Positions 12,788-24,887 of a stretch of DNA of 64,000 nucleotides are shown here, one piece after another (within the stretch, counting starts at the first letter, position 1; every line of letters starts with the position of its first letter). The DNA comes from Atrichornis clamosus (taxonomy: Eukaryota; Chordata; Aves; Passeriformes; Menuridae). Where the stretch lies: contig WBMZ01002654.1 in assembly GCA_013400975.1 (NCBI GenBank), forward strand, positions 348,165 through 412,164, read 5' to 3'. The translations under genes were made by a program, and so were the position numbers. The notes below the pieces were generated by a model, which ran no database searches, was not told the origin of the DNA, and was given only the letters and a program-made list of their open reading frames with translations.

Positions 12788-13190
12788 TACCCTCTGGATT
12801 TGCTTCAACAGGTCATTCCACAGGTCTTTCCTGTGCTGGGGATCCCAGAGCTGGATGCAGCACTCCAGGTGGGGTTTCACCAGAGCTGAGTAGAGGGGCA
12901 GAATCTCCTCTCTCACCATGCACACTGCCAGATCACTTCCACTCTCATCCAGCTGCACCCCTAAATCCTTCTGGACAGGGCTGTTCTTGATCTGTTCATC
13001 CTCCATCTTGTATTGATACTGTGTTGCCCCAACACAGGTTCAGTACCTTGTATTTGGTTTTGTTAAACCTCATGAGATTCCCATGGAGCTGCTTGTCTAG
13101 CTTGCCCTCTGAGCAGTGTCCCATCCTCCAGGCGTGTCAACCACACTGTTCAGCTTGGGTCACTGGTCCCAATATGGACCTTACTACTTT
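12788..13190 (-). mobile_element. CR1a LINE, continuation right of the solo LTR
   Basis: Reverse-complement CR1 ORF2 continues: the minus frame includes E-E-I-L-P-L-Y-S-A-L-V-K-P-H-L-E-C-C-I-Q-L-W (about 12840-12905), a conserved CR1 block, then V-Q-K-D-L-G-V-Q-L-D. Frame-broken sequence follows, matching the stretch just downstream of the F-A-D-D catalytic motif. Similarity ends near 13190, at about the F-A-D-D position itself. The next segment is the adjoining upstream part of ORF2 in the opposite orientation, suggesting a twin-primed insertion. Confidence 0.88.
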
Positions 13191-13249
13191 GCTTAATACT
13201 TTGAATAGATTTCTGCTGAAGGAAGATTTGTCTTCCTCTGGTCTTCTGT

Positions 13250-13531
13250 ATAGACTTTGAAAGCGTCCCTCACAACATCCTTCTCTGTAAATTGGAGAGA
13301 GATGGATTTGAAGGGTGGATTAATAGGTGGGTAAGGAATTGGTTGAATGAGAACACACAGAAGGTAACTGTCAATGGCTCAGAGTCCCAATGGACATCAG
13401 GGACAAGTGGTGTCCCTCAGGTGGGCGTATTGGTACCAGTGCTAGTTAATATCTTCATTAATGACATGAAGAGATTGAGTGCACCCTCAGCAAATCTGCA
13501 GACGCCAGCAAGCTGAGTGATGTGGCATTTT
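13250..13531 (+). mobile_element. CR1b: inverted 5' segment, probably of the same CR1 insertion
   Basis: On the plus strand this encodes CR1 reverse transcriptase from D-F-E-S-V-P-H-N-I-L-L-C-K-L-E-R through S-G-T-S-G-V-P-Q and L-V-N-I-F-I-N-D-M to a degraded catalytic site (TCTGCAGACGCC, where the family has F-A-D-D; bases are lost). The segment ends at the catalytic site, just where CR1a begins in element coordinates, and its L-E-R-D-G-F-E-G-W wording fits the same CR1 subfamily. This is the arrangement left by twin priming: the piece next upstream, inverted, on the 5' side. Independent insertions remain possible. Confidence 0.85.
13292..13516 (+). pseudogene. CR1 reverse transcriptase palm fragment
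   Basis: A 74-codon frame inside CR1b. It contains the LINE motif S-G-V-P-Q-V-G-V-L-V-P-V-L (about residues 40-52; intact elements have GSVLGP) and N-I-F-I-N-D-M (about 54-60). Shortly afterwards the frame shifts, and the expected catalytic Asp-Asp pair is destroyed. Non-functional. Confidence 0.75.
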
Positions 13532-13825
13532 ATCACAGAATCATGGAGTGGTTGGGGTTGGAAGGAACCTCTGGAGATCATCTGGTCCAACCTCCCCGAT
13601 AAAGCAGGTTCACCTACAACAGGTTGTACAGGATTGCATCCAGGTGGATTTTGAGTATCTCCAGAGAACGAGACTTCATAACATCTCTGCGCAGCCTGTT
13701 CCAGAAGTTTTTCCTTGTATTGAGACGGAAATTTCTGTGTTTCAGTTTGTGCCCTTTGCCCCTTGTCCTCTTGCTGGGTACCACTGAAAAGAGTCTGGCC
13801 CCATTTTCTTGACACCCATCCTTAT
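13532..13825 (-). mobile_element. CR1c LINE 3' end, different subfamily
   Basis: It begins TATCACAGAATCATGGAGTGG and continues TTGGAAGGAACCTCTGGAGA and CATCTGGTCCAACC, the reverse complement of a CR1 3' end whose wording (GGAGATCATCTGGTCC, CAGTTTGTGCCC, TTGTCCTCTTGCTGGG) differs from CR1a. It ends near GACACCCATCC at about 13825. CR1b abuts its octamer tail with no visible spacer, so the CR1a/b insertion probably landed in the tail of this older copy. Confidence 0.88.
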
Positions 13826-16800
13826 GATAACTTTTTTATCCCTTCACATAAAATGCTCCATTTTATAATCTCTTTCCAGTATTCCTCCAAGTCTTCAAAT
13901 TTTAATTGTAATAAAAATACCGGAAAGGACTGTTAACTAACTAGAAAGCTGCAGAAACCCTGTGTAGCATTCAAAACACAACTGTTCACATAGATTGTTC
14001 CACTGCACAGGGTTTTTGCATTGTGTATAATTACCTTATTCTGTTATACAATCTTTTGTCTCTCAAAAAAAAAAAATCAGCTACAGTACTTTTTCAATTT
14101 TTTTTTTCTGGAAATAGGTTAGTTAAGGAAAAGAAGGTAAACATCTTAGGTATTCTATGCTATTTTTTATTTGGAAGTATTAGGAGAAATTGCTATGGTT
14201 TTCTCTTACATAAGGCATTTATTCTTGAAACTTTATCCATCCATATGCTGTTGTTAGCTCAATATATTAATCACTGGAGTGATAGGAGATTGTTCACACT
14301 CACCTAGCTCACATCCCATGAGATCATATTTCTTTAGTATGTATCACTGGGATGCTATGCTGGAGTAGAAGGATGAAAGGAGTATCTCCTTTTGGAAGTG
14401 GAGCAGTAGTCATGCCTGTACCTATTATACAATTCAGAAGGAAATGTATGGCTGCCCAGTGGCACCTGCGCCTTGTGAATTCGGGCAACTGGGGTTCCCA
14501 GCACAGTGTGCATGAAGAGGGGAGACTCCTCCTTACATGCAGGCTAGACCTACATGGAGAATTGACTTGAAATTAAAGCTATTGACAGATATATGATATT
14601 GACCTATATTTCTCTAAGATTCTTTCCTTTATAGTATTTCTTGCAACACAAGCCCGAGTGTTTGAAAATTAGCATGACAGGAAAGTCACTGGTTTCCTTC
14701 AGGCCAAATGAAAACGTAAAGGGTCACATCTATAGAAGAGAAAATATCATAAAATAATACAAAAAAAGTGAACAATTTTACACCTCTTTTGTTCTTCTGA
14801 TAAATATTTAAAGGAAAAATTTGAGCAAAATAATTATGTATATGGTTTTTACTTTCAATTTATTCTTGAATTTCAATATTGAACTAGCTTTCTATTTCAG
14901 AAGAAATGAGAAGTTTAAAAAAGAATCCAGCAATAGCTGGAAGACCTAAAGATAGTCTTAGATAACTAATTTAAGATAGTCTTCCAATGTGATACCATGA
15001 CTAAGAGGAAGAATTCTCTATTTCTTTTGTAGAGCCCTTTAGAGTCACCAATGAAAAAAAAGATATGAAAAATGTTTAGCAGTAAAGATAGGTGAATATC
15101 TAGCAGGGAGAGTCAGCTTCTTTTATGGTAGTGTGTGCCTAATTTTTAAAAAGCATGATGAGATAAAGATGACCTTCCAAGAAGGTCTGAGAAATGTATA
15201 ATACAATGAATATTTCAATAATCTCGGTCTGCTATTTCATTTCTTCAAGAGAAGACTAATAGATGACTTGATCACTGTTCAGAGATATTTATCTGGACAA
15301 CAATATTCTTACAATTGCCTTCTATAAAGTAATAAAAGACATTGTTTGAAGTCTGAAGCTAGATGAATTATAACTATGGTAATTGACATATTTATCTTTT
15401 AAAAAAGAAGGTAATCATTGCATTAATATTTTCCTGAAGTGATTATGTTGATTTTTTTTGTTTATGCTTTTGTTTTGCTTGTTTGTTTGTTTTAATTGAA
15501 AGTTCTTGTATACAGGTTTCTACCAGTTTTTCCGTTCAGTGCACAGCACTTAAGAATAAGGTGTAAAGTTTATCTCAGGTTCTCTTCTGTGCTATGCAAA
15601 TAAAGCATCAAGGTTATTTACAAAAAGAGTTAAATATCTTGACGATATTTCACTTGAAATAATGAAAAGGTGAGATTTATTTAGTTATCAATCATTATAG
15701 GAACCAAATTACTTAGGGCCTCTTATTTTGTGGTGTATGTATTTTTGCTATGTTTTGTCACCAGAACTGGCTATCAAATCACAGAACTATTTTTGTCATC
15801 TTCCAGTGGTGATGGAACAGCCCCAAAAATGTCAGGTGTTTTGATATTTGAGTGACATTTGGATTGTGGAATCTTGAAATATTAAACTTTACCATGACAT
15901 ACACGAAAGAAATGGCTAAACAGTAGCTTTTCTTATGTCTAGAAAAGTTGACAAAGGTCTGTTACCTAACCACTGGAAATGGGGAGTTAATATCCCAGCA
16001 GCCCAGGGCTATGCTAGTTACTGAGCAGATTGCTGGGAGCTGAATATGGATTCTATTTTCTTTATGCTTTGATTTGTTTTTGAACTAACTTCTATGTTGA
16101 ACAGTCACTAAGACAATATTTACCTCAAACAGTACAGATGTGTGCAGCACGACAAAGTCTGGGTGTGTTCTGGGCTTGCAAAATTAACCATCAGAAATAC
16201 TAATTATTGACGATGTTTCAATGCTTGCTAAAGTGAATATGTACCTCTGCTTTCACATCCAATTTTATCCATGGTTCTTGCATAAAATATTCTCCATGAC
16301 AGCAAAGACTCATTTCTCTTTCAAAATGTCTCCTATTCTTTATTTCTGTTATAACTCTGTCTGGATCATCCATCCTCAACAGTTTTAGAAAGCCAAGAGA
16401 AGTGCACATCTGTTAGCAAATCTATTGAAAATTCATTTGAAAGGGAATTAGCTGTGTTCTGATACAGTTGTGGTGAAAAACAGTTCAGATAGTAGATCTG
16501 GCTGTAATAGTATTTTTCATAAAATCCAGTTACAAAATGAACTTATATGATGTCTGGACTATCTGAAACTTTGATCGTGTTTCATAACTGTTAGATTAAA
16601 ATATTCACATCCAGACAACAAAGGATATAAAGGAGTAACACATTATAAAAGCTGCTCACTTTGATGTTTTGGAATTTCTTTTACTGCTTAGTTTAAATGC
16701 TCTAAAACTCCTAATACAATCTCATAAGCATTTTGATTTTGAGACTCATTTTAATGTGATGACACTTTGCAAAATCCTTCAATATAACAGAGACAAACTT

Positions 16801-19800
16801 ATTCCTTAGCAAGTATTGAGATTTTTTTCTATATAGGTTTTTTTTCGCTGTGAGACAAAGCAGTTACAATTTTTTGTGCAAATAAATGAGAATTCACGTT
16901 AATCACTGATTGCAGAAAATTATGTCTTTCATTAATAAAACTCAGTAAATTCTGCTAAAGAACACATTGGTGCTGAAACTAGACTTTCATCCTTTCAATC
17001 TGTAATGGTGTGCAAAATTATTCATTTAATCTTAGTGGGTTTTTTTTCTTTACCTTAATAAAAATTGAGAAGGAAAGCTGTATTCTTTTAAAAAGGATGG
17101 AAATAATTACTTTCATATCACGGTGTAACAAGGTGTAAATCGTCATTACTCAGTCTTACAGATGAGAACCTATCACCTTTAATACTTTTATAAGAAAATA
17201 GACACAATATGGAACGACTCTATACATCGCATGCGAAACACCTATCACTCAAGGTCTGGATGGGTCTTTTGTTTTATGTGCAATATCATTTTAAGGAACT
17301 TGCTTAACCCAAGGTGTGAAGTTCCTACAACTTCTAACAGGAATTTTGCCTGTTTAAGAACTTCAAATTGCCTATGGAAGTACTTACATTTTGCTGAAAG
17401 GCTCTTTTGAGAACAATACCTGTTAAGGCAGGCACCTTCCTGGAAATAAAAGAATTTGGAAATGTGCAAGTATAAAAGTCCAAAGAATTTTAAATCGTTG
17501 TTTCTTCTGTCTGACTTCAATGACGTGTCATTATCTTTACTTTCCTCTCCCTGAATCACCCATGACTTTAAATTCAACAGTGGAAAAGGAGACAAGTTGG
17601 TATTTAGAGAGGATGAGAAAGAATCCCCTTCCAGTAGAGAGCTGAGGAAGGATATCAACTGTTCTCTTCCATGGTCCTAACAGGAAAAATGAGGCTGCCA
17701 ATGTGGAGAACATATTTATAACTTTTCTATGATCCATTACACAGGGTCTGTAAAACCAAATCTACCAAAATGTTTAACACATTTCTAATTATAACTTATT
17801 TCTTCAAAGCAGAAGATTGGAAGGCACTTTCAAGACAAAAGCAAAGAAATAATTGACATCAAATCCAGAACTGCCTGCAGAAAGTGCATTGTGTGCCCAT
17901 TCTATGTTTCCTAAGTTTTTGCACAGATAACATCAAAAATAGCACAGAGTCTGGAAAAGAGTTGCAGTCTACATGGAAGTAGAAGCAAATATCTTGGAAG
18001 CAGAAATCCTCACATTCTTACCCACAGGTAAAATGCACCAACTGTGATGGCAATTTAATGGAATCAAACTGTATTCATAACAAAGGAGAACAATTGTAGG
18101 TAATCTGGCCCTGTAGGCAACCAGAAATCAAGTGTAATGATGTTGTAGGCCAATTATTTGTTCTGATATCTCTAGCCAGCCATTTCATTCAGAATGGATT
18201 AAGACAGAACTTCTGGAAGATGAATTTTTGTAACAACTTTATGGGAAAGCTTATTTCAGCAAAACCATAAGGTGTCTATTTTCTTTAAAAGCTATTTTCT
18301 TAAGAATCTTTAATAGATACAAACAGTTTCTCCAGCTATCTTCTTGGCTTCAGTCTTTCTAAGAGCCATGGTAAAACAACTCTTATAGAATCTGGACTCT
18401 AAGTATTCCTCTGGAATTTTGACTCTTTTGTTTTAGTCCAGAAAATGCAATGCCAAGGTTTTATGAGCAATGAATTAAACCAGAAGTGGGGTGAAATTCT
18501 ACAGTGAGGTATCTAACTCTAAATCTCCAGATGTAGACTTCGTGTCCTATGAGATGTCTGTATAGGGCTGACAGATATGACAGAAGAACCATAGTACCCC
18601 AATGCCCTTGTGTACTTGCGACATAAGGCCATCTGATACCGTCTAGGGAAACTTTAGATGGACTAGGGCTTGCTTGTGGAAGTCTGAATGAAGCCAATGT
18701 CAGGTGTACAACCAAAAACCTATTTTCAGCTGTTTTGCAAATCTTTATGTAGACCTTCATTTGATTAAATTTGGCACAATCTCCAGGTTTCATCCACAAG
18801 TCCACACAGAGATTTTTGAATGGATTAATACAAAGAATACAATTCATAAACACATGAATTAGCTGATTGGTTTTCCTACAAAAAGCAGCACCAAATTCTG
18901 TGGTTTGATTCTTTTGATAAGTGATTTTAGGAGCTGAGAGATAGAATAGAAATCAATCTGCCCTAATTTTAGGTGTCTATGCCAACAGGGAATATAGTCT
19001 TTACTATGTTTAATAGAGAGCTAGGGGTTCAGTACAGGAATTGTTTACCTCAATATCAGACTCTGGTGCCACATGGGACCAGGCAAGGTATCTGAGAGGT
19101 CTAAAGGACCTGGGAAGGAAAAAAGATATCCTCCAATAAACTTGTGCCCTTTAGACTGACAGGTGAGTCTAGGTGGAATGTCCTAAGCATTCTAACACAG
19201 TGCCAAGTGCCTATTTGTGGGCAACTTAATCATCCTTCTAGTTGACCCAATAAGGGTTTGCCCTGACACGTGTTATTTTCAGATAGAAGCATATTTTTGC
19301 TTAAATGTAGACTTACAGCTGTTATTTGATTTTGCTGTAAAAAGCACGATCGTGCACTGAAATAGCAGCATTGCACATTGTCCCTCTTTGAATTCTTGGC
19401 TTTTGGTTTTGACTTTGGTGACACTATGATTCAAACAGAATGAACAAGAAAATGATGAAGGTTAAAGCTGTTCACAAGCTCTACTTGAGCTCTAAAATAA
19501 TAATCAGTCAGAAACTCAGTCTTGGCATGCCATATCTATGCAATACTCACACCTCAGTGAGTGTTGCTCATTTTTGCACTGAGTTGGTCATTAGCCATAT
19601 TTGATTATGCTCCTACTTATATTCAGTCAACTACAGCTGGGGTTCCTGCTTTGTTTCTAGAGGCAGACAGTGCCATTCTTTTCCATAAGGTGTTTTAAGT
19701 CTAAATACACTGGACAGACAAAAGAGGGCAGAGGAGGAGCATATGCAAAATGATTCTCCTGCTTCAAGGCATAGATGTGAAAGTCTGTTTCATCTGGGCT

Positions 19801-22800
19801 CTGCATCAAGAGACAGGTTCATGGCAAGACCAAACAGTCCTCACTCTGCTTGCAGTACATTACAGAAATAGCAGCAGGAAAAAGTTGTCCAAATCCTCCT
19901 GTAATGTAGTTCTGCTTGCTAGGAGTCTTAAAACTGCTAAGGATTACACCACGTAGCTGATGTCCAATCCTAGTGGAGAAACAAGTAAAATAGTGCTAAT
20001 CCTAATAGAAAACTTCACATTGTACATTAAAAGAGATGGTGTAAACTTCAATGCTTTCTTTCCTCCTAGAACTCAAAAGATAACTTTGTTTATGCAGCCG
20101 TAATAAGAACTTTGCTCAGATGAGAGTAAATAATACTGCCTACTCTGAAATAATACAACTATGATTTACCCAGAGCCATCATGAAATATTTATGGAAAAC
20201 ATTCCATTAACTTACTTGGAAGTATGATAAATGAGCATTTATTTTTAATGTTTATTATTTAATTTTTTTTTCTGATATTGCTAAAGAAATAAGTGGAACT
20301 AAATGTAAAGGATAACAAACAACTAGGTAAAATATTTTCAATATCTAATCACTAAATCCTTGTGAATATTTGTATTAGCTTAAAAAACATATATAAGATA
20401 AAATATAAGAAAAATGCTTGTTTCATAGTCATTTCATTCTGTACAGTGCCCTTTTATGTTGGGTGTATCATGTAGGACATGCTATCTCGAATCCAAAAGA
20501 TTAAATTCTGGAATATTCAACTGTTTTATGTACCTTACCAATCCTGCTACATTTTAAATCGTGTCAGCATTTCAGTGATAGTCTCTATTTTCCGTGGGTT
20601 TACAATATAGATGTAAAAATTTATTCCATACTGAAAACATATTTTATCATTTCATACAGATAGGCGTGTTATGTACTTAAAGGTTACTATATGTTTTATG
20701 CTATATAAAAAAATGCAGTATAAATTCAATATAAAATATTTATTTTTAAGTGTAGACTTTTAAAAGTTCTATTATCATCAAAGAGTGCACATTTACACAG
20801 GAAAATTTATGACAAATACTTAAACCCAGTGTATAAATTGGATATTTGTACCAGATTCAAAAGCTTCAGTGTTTAAGAGAATTTTGGCCTGCAGTTTATG
20901 CGTTGTAAGCTAGTAACTCGAAGTAACTGAGCTTGGACTAGTCTGAGTATAAGGGGGTGTGTGTGTGTATGTGGTAGTGAGTGAAAACAGGAAACCCTAT
21001 GACAAGACAGAGTGTAAATAGCATCATGTTCTATGTCATTTACTCTCACTGCAGGTCACGAGGGTGTTCATGGGAGTAGACTCAAGTTGCCAAAACTTGG
21101 CCAAGAATTTTTCATGCAAAGAAGAGAAAAAGATATTTGAACTACAATATAGGGACTGGATTTTGTATTCTCTGCACACTCAGAGTCCACATTATATCTT
21201 TGCTTTAATTGTGCAAAGAATGCAAGATTTTTGCCCTAAAAGCAGACATTAAATTTAGCATAGGAAGAGCTATACTCCTGCATCATCGTAAGCAGACAGA
21301 ACTTGGTGTATGGAAGAGATTTTCAGAAGAAAACTCAGATGAGCTAATTATCAGGAAAGAACAGAGGAACAGATCTGATTCACTGAGATGACTTGCTATT
21401 GTAAGTTAACCGAAGGATCCAAAGAGGAGAAAAAAATGACCTATCAGAATCGAAGAGATAGTCTATTTTAGTTCTTTGCATACAGACACCACTATCAGAA
21501 AAGAGGGGGTGGGCAAGGAGGGAGAGCCACAGCAGATTTCACAATAGGATTCTTCTGTGTGTAACTTCAATACAGACTCAATTTAGCCAGGCAACTATAC
21601 TATCATATGTGCCAGTTCCTTCTGTAATATAATTAAAAGTACTTCTCACTGACATTGAAGGTTGTAAGAGCAGGGGAAATACAGTACTATGAAAGGGACG
21701 TCAGTCCTCCAATAACAATTGTCATGCTGAAATAAAAAGGAAACCTCACATTTATTATTCCAAGAGAAAATGTCCCAAATTGAACATTCCAAGTGAGACA
21801 TCCCATGAAGTTTTCTTTTTCTGATTCTTTGTCACCTGCATAGTTCAGCTTACACAAGGAAATTTCACTAGATTAATTATCAGAAAGAAAAGAAAGGTAC
21901 AAATCCTCCAGTTGTTACTCTTCGTATCAATTTGCAGTCGGTGGTAACCTGATATAATTCTATTACTGGGAATAGAACACAAAATACAGATTCTGTAATG
22001 CAAAATAAACTCCCAATAGAGAGTACTGTTGAGTTTATTGCTCACATCCTTCAATCAAGAGATGCCTAAAGTCCTAAGACACAGCAGGATGAGAGACTGC
22101 TATAATGTTTATTCTGTGTGTGTTCTCTTAGAATTTTTTTTCCACATTTGCAAAGACTGTAATAATTTGATTAAGTAAAATACTAACCATAATTCTTTAA
22201 AAAGAATACTGTTGGGCTTTTATAGTATTTAAGAATTTCAATGCATCCAGTCCAGATCTTTGCGCTATTTGGAAGAATTCAAATAAAGGTGTTTAGAATA
22301 GATGTTTAGAATACTTGCAAAAAAGGATAAATTTGGAAATCCTAACACTGAGATGTTTTTATTCCAGCAAGCTACAAATGTCAACATAGAGTATTCTAGC
22401 ACAAGGCTTGTCAATGGAGAGACAGACCAAAAAATCATTAATAATACTGTATTCACAGAGTTTTATTCTTTGTGAATCTTTGTTCTTTGTTTTATTCAAT
22501 GTTGCAAGAGCTGCAGGAGAACTCATTATAGGAGGCTTGCTTTGAAAGGACACCCTCTAAAAGGAAAGAACAAAAAGAACACTGGTTATATATCATGCTG
22601 TTAGACAAAAGCATCAAAATCACACCTTAGGTCTCAGCTTCCCGGTGAATAGTTTGTCAAACATTCTGTGGTTGGTCACAGTTCTGCATTTGTCCCGTTT
22701 TATTACCAACGCATTTCTCCCAAGTCTGTTAAAGTACCAAATGAAATAGTTTCAGCCATCTTGTCTAATTGGAATATTTTCAGTAACATGGTATTTTTCA

Positions 22801-22844
22801 AAGCATGAAACTTCCATAATGTTTTGTACGTGTTTGAAACTGAC
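13826..22844. other. AT-rich unique sequence, no recognised repeat or gene
   Basis: About 9 kb without a CR1, LTR or RNA gene I can recognise. The longest open frame (17245-17658, minus, 137 codons) has no family resemblance, is rich in F, S, L and K as AT-rich random frames are, and lacks splice or promoter context. A short (GT)6 run is at 20957-20968. A segment near 14360-14560 is somewhat richer in G+C but was not identified. Confidence 0.5.
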
Positions 22845-23048
22845 ATGCTGCAGGCACAAAAAGTAATAGTGAATGGGGTGACATTAGACTGTGGAGTTCA
22901 GCATGGCTCCATCTTAGGCCCTGTGCTCCTCAACCTCTTCAGAAATGACTTGGACACAGTACTGGATGTCATTGGAAGACACTGGAAGTCATTGGAAGTC
23001 ACTGTAAGCAAGTTAGTAGACGATGCAAAAACTGGGAGGAGCTGTTGA
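22824..23048 (+). pseudogene. CR1 reverse transcriptase palm fragment with D-D pair
   Basis: A 74-codon frame. G-S-I-L-G-P-V-L-L-N-L-F-R-N-D-L (about residues 28-43) is the LINE palm motif, and V-D-D at about 65-67 is the catalytic pair. About ten residues between them are disrupted by a short duplication. The frame stops at 23048 and continues in another frame. No activity is expected. Confidence 0.75.
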
Positions 23049-23669
23049 CTCCCTTGAAGGCAGAGAGCCCCTGCAGAGAGATCTTAACAAATCAGAGGAC
23101 TGGGCAATCAGCAACCATATGGAGTTCAATAGGGTAAAGTGCTGGATTCTGCACCTGGGATGGGACAACCCTGGATGTACAGACAGACTGGGGAATGAGA
23201 TGCTGGAGAGCAGAGCAACGGGGTCCAAAGAAGGGCAATGGGGATGGTGAAGGGCCTGGAGGGGAAGCTGTGTGAGGAGTGGCTGAAGTCACCTGGTCTG
23301 TTCAGCCTGGATAAGACTGAGCGGAAATCTCATCGCAGTCTACAGCTTCCTCATGAGGGGAAGAGGAGGAGCAGACATTGAGCCCTTCTCTCTGGTGACC
23401 AGTGTCAGGACCCGAGGGAATGGCCTGAAGTTGTGCCAGAGAAGGTTTAAGTTGGATATTAAAAAAAAGTTATTAATCCAGAGCGTGACTGGGCACTGCA
23501 ACAGGCTCCCCAGAGAAGTGACCACAGTACCAAGACTGACAGAGTTCAAGAAGTGTTTGGACAATACTCTCAGGCACAAGGTGTGATTCTTGGGAATGGT
23601 GCTCTGATGGGTTGGGAGTTGGAATTGATGATCCTTATGGGTCCCTTCCAAGTCAGCTTATTCTGTGAG
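22845..23669 (+). mobile_element. CR1 LINE, plus strand, catalytic motif recognisable
   Basis: A sense CR1 running from the reverse-transcriptase palm (A-Q-K-V-I-V-N-G-V at about 22853-22879) through the catalytic region and C-terminal ORF2 to a 3' end reading GGGTCCCTTCCAAGTCAGC then TTATTCTGTGAG. The catalytic pair is still readable as K-L-V-D-D-A-K (V-D-D codons at 23016-23024), where CR1 usually has F-A-D-D. Several frameshifts follow: the C-terminal block continues in other frames near 23250-23586, where K-V-I/N-R-L-P-R-E-V-like wording persists. Just before the catalytic site (about 22968-23004) there is a small internal redundancy of ATTGGAAG/CACTGGAAG units. It is 5'-truncated and inactive. 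Confidence 0.9.
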
Positions 23670-24887
23670 TCACTCATGGGCAAGTGCTCTGCTGGCTGTA
23701 CAATCCCTTTCTTAGCCCAAGTAATCTCCATGGTATAAGGACCTTCTTTTGTACTAGTTTGTTTTGGCAAAATGTGAAACAAAATGCCAATCAAAATAGT
23801 GCTGTTTAGGAGGCTATTTTATTAAAGTTTTCATTGTAGGTCACAACTGCATCAGGATGGTGAGAAAAATATAGCACTATTTTCCAAGAGGAAGGAAGGT
23901 GGAAAGAAATTATTTCTTACTGACAGAAGAGAAACAGTTGTTTTGCAATGTGTATTTTGACAATATGAGTGAAATGTACTCATTTGGCTTTAAGCAAGAG
24001 GTAGTGCCAGTGTAATTTTCAAACTGTCACTTTTATTCTGTTCAGATTGGCATTTTTTGAGCTTCTGTCATGTAAGCTTTCCTACTGACAGTTTGTCACA
24101 GGAAAAAAGTGGAGAGCATAGACTTCTGCTATGTCTGAAAATGTCTGATCTGTAAATTGAACAGATTGCGCATTACATGAGAAAAAGACATGGATGGCCC
24201 AGGAATATTACCCCTGACTTTTTAATATATATCTTTTTAGATGCTGTTTATTTCTGATAATGTGAAAATTCAGTGAATTATAAAATTAGTTTGTCAAGCT
24301 CATTTTTTAAAAAATTCTTTTTTAATTCTTCATTTCTGTAAAACAGGAGCAGCAGGATTTCAGTCAGATGCTTGGATGCTGAAAATTGTCAAAGATCTGT
24401 TGAATTCAGTGGTGGTAAGCTGATTTACCTCATCACAAGTGCTGGCCACAGTTTACAGCATGAAAAGCTGGAAGACCACACTTCTTCTGGATGGCTTGGG
24501 AAAAGATGTACAGTTTAAGCAATCAGTGATTTTCCGAAAGCAATGCTGCACGCTGTGTCTTTGACATATGTTAGCTGTGACATCACAGGGATGATGAAAC
24601 CTGTGAGCAGTGCCAAACAGGAAAGTTTCCTTATTCCATAATACTTGGTGGTGTAGTTCTCACTCCTCACTTCTGTACTAAGAGACTTTTTGTGACAGTT
24701 TGTGAGAAATGTATGAAATACCAACCGACCATAATACCTGTGGAAGTCTGCGAAGATGCACCATAGGTATGGAAGATGCAGTTGTGAAACCATTTTTAAA
24801 ATCTTCCCAAGGGATAATCTCACTAGTTCATCCTGGAATTTTGCAGTGTATCAGGACCAGCTTTTCACTTGAATGAAAGTATCACAC
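23670..24887. other. AT-rich spacer between two CR1 copies
   Basis: No gene, RNA or known repeat recognised. Open frames reach about 102 codons (24515-24823, minus) but show no domain. Confidence 0.5.

Noticed and set aside
17245..17658. 137-codon minus-strand frame as a possible gene
   Set aside because: No domain, no plausible promoter or splice context, and composition typical of chance frames in AT-rich DNA.
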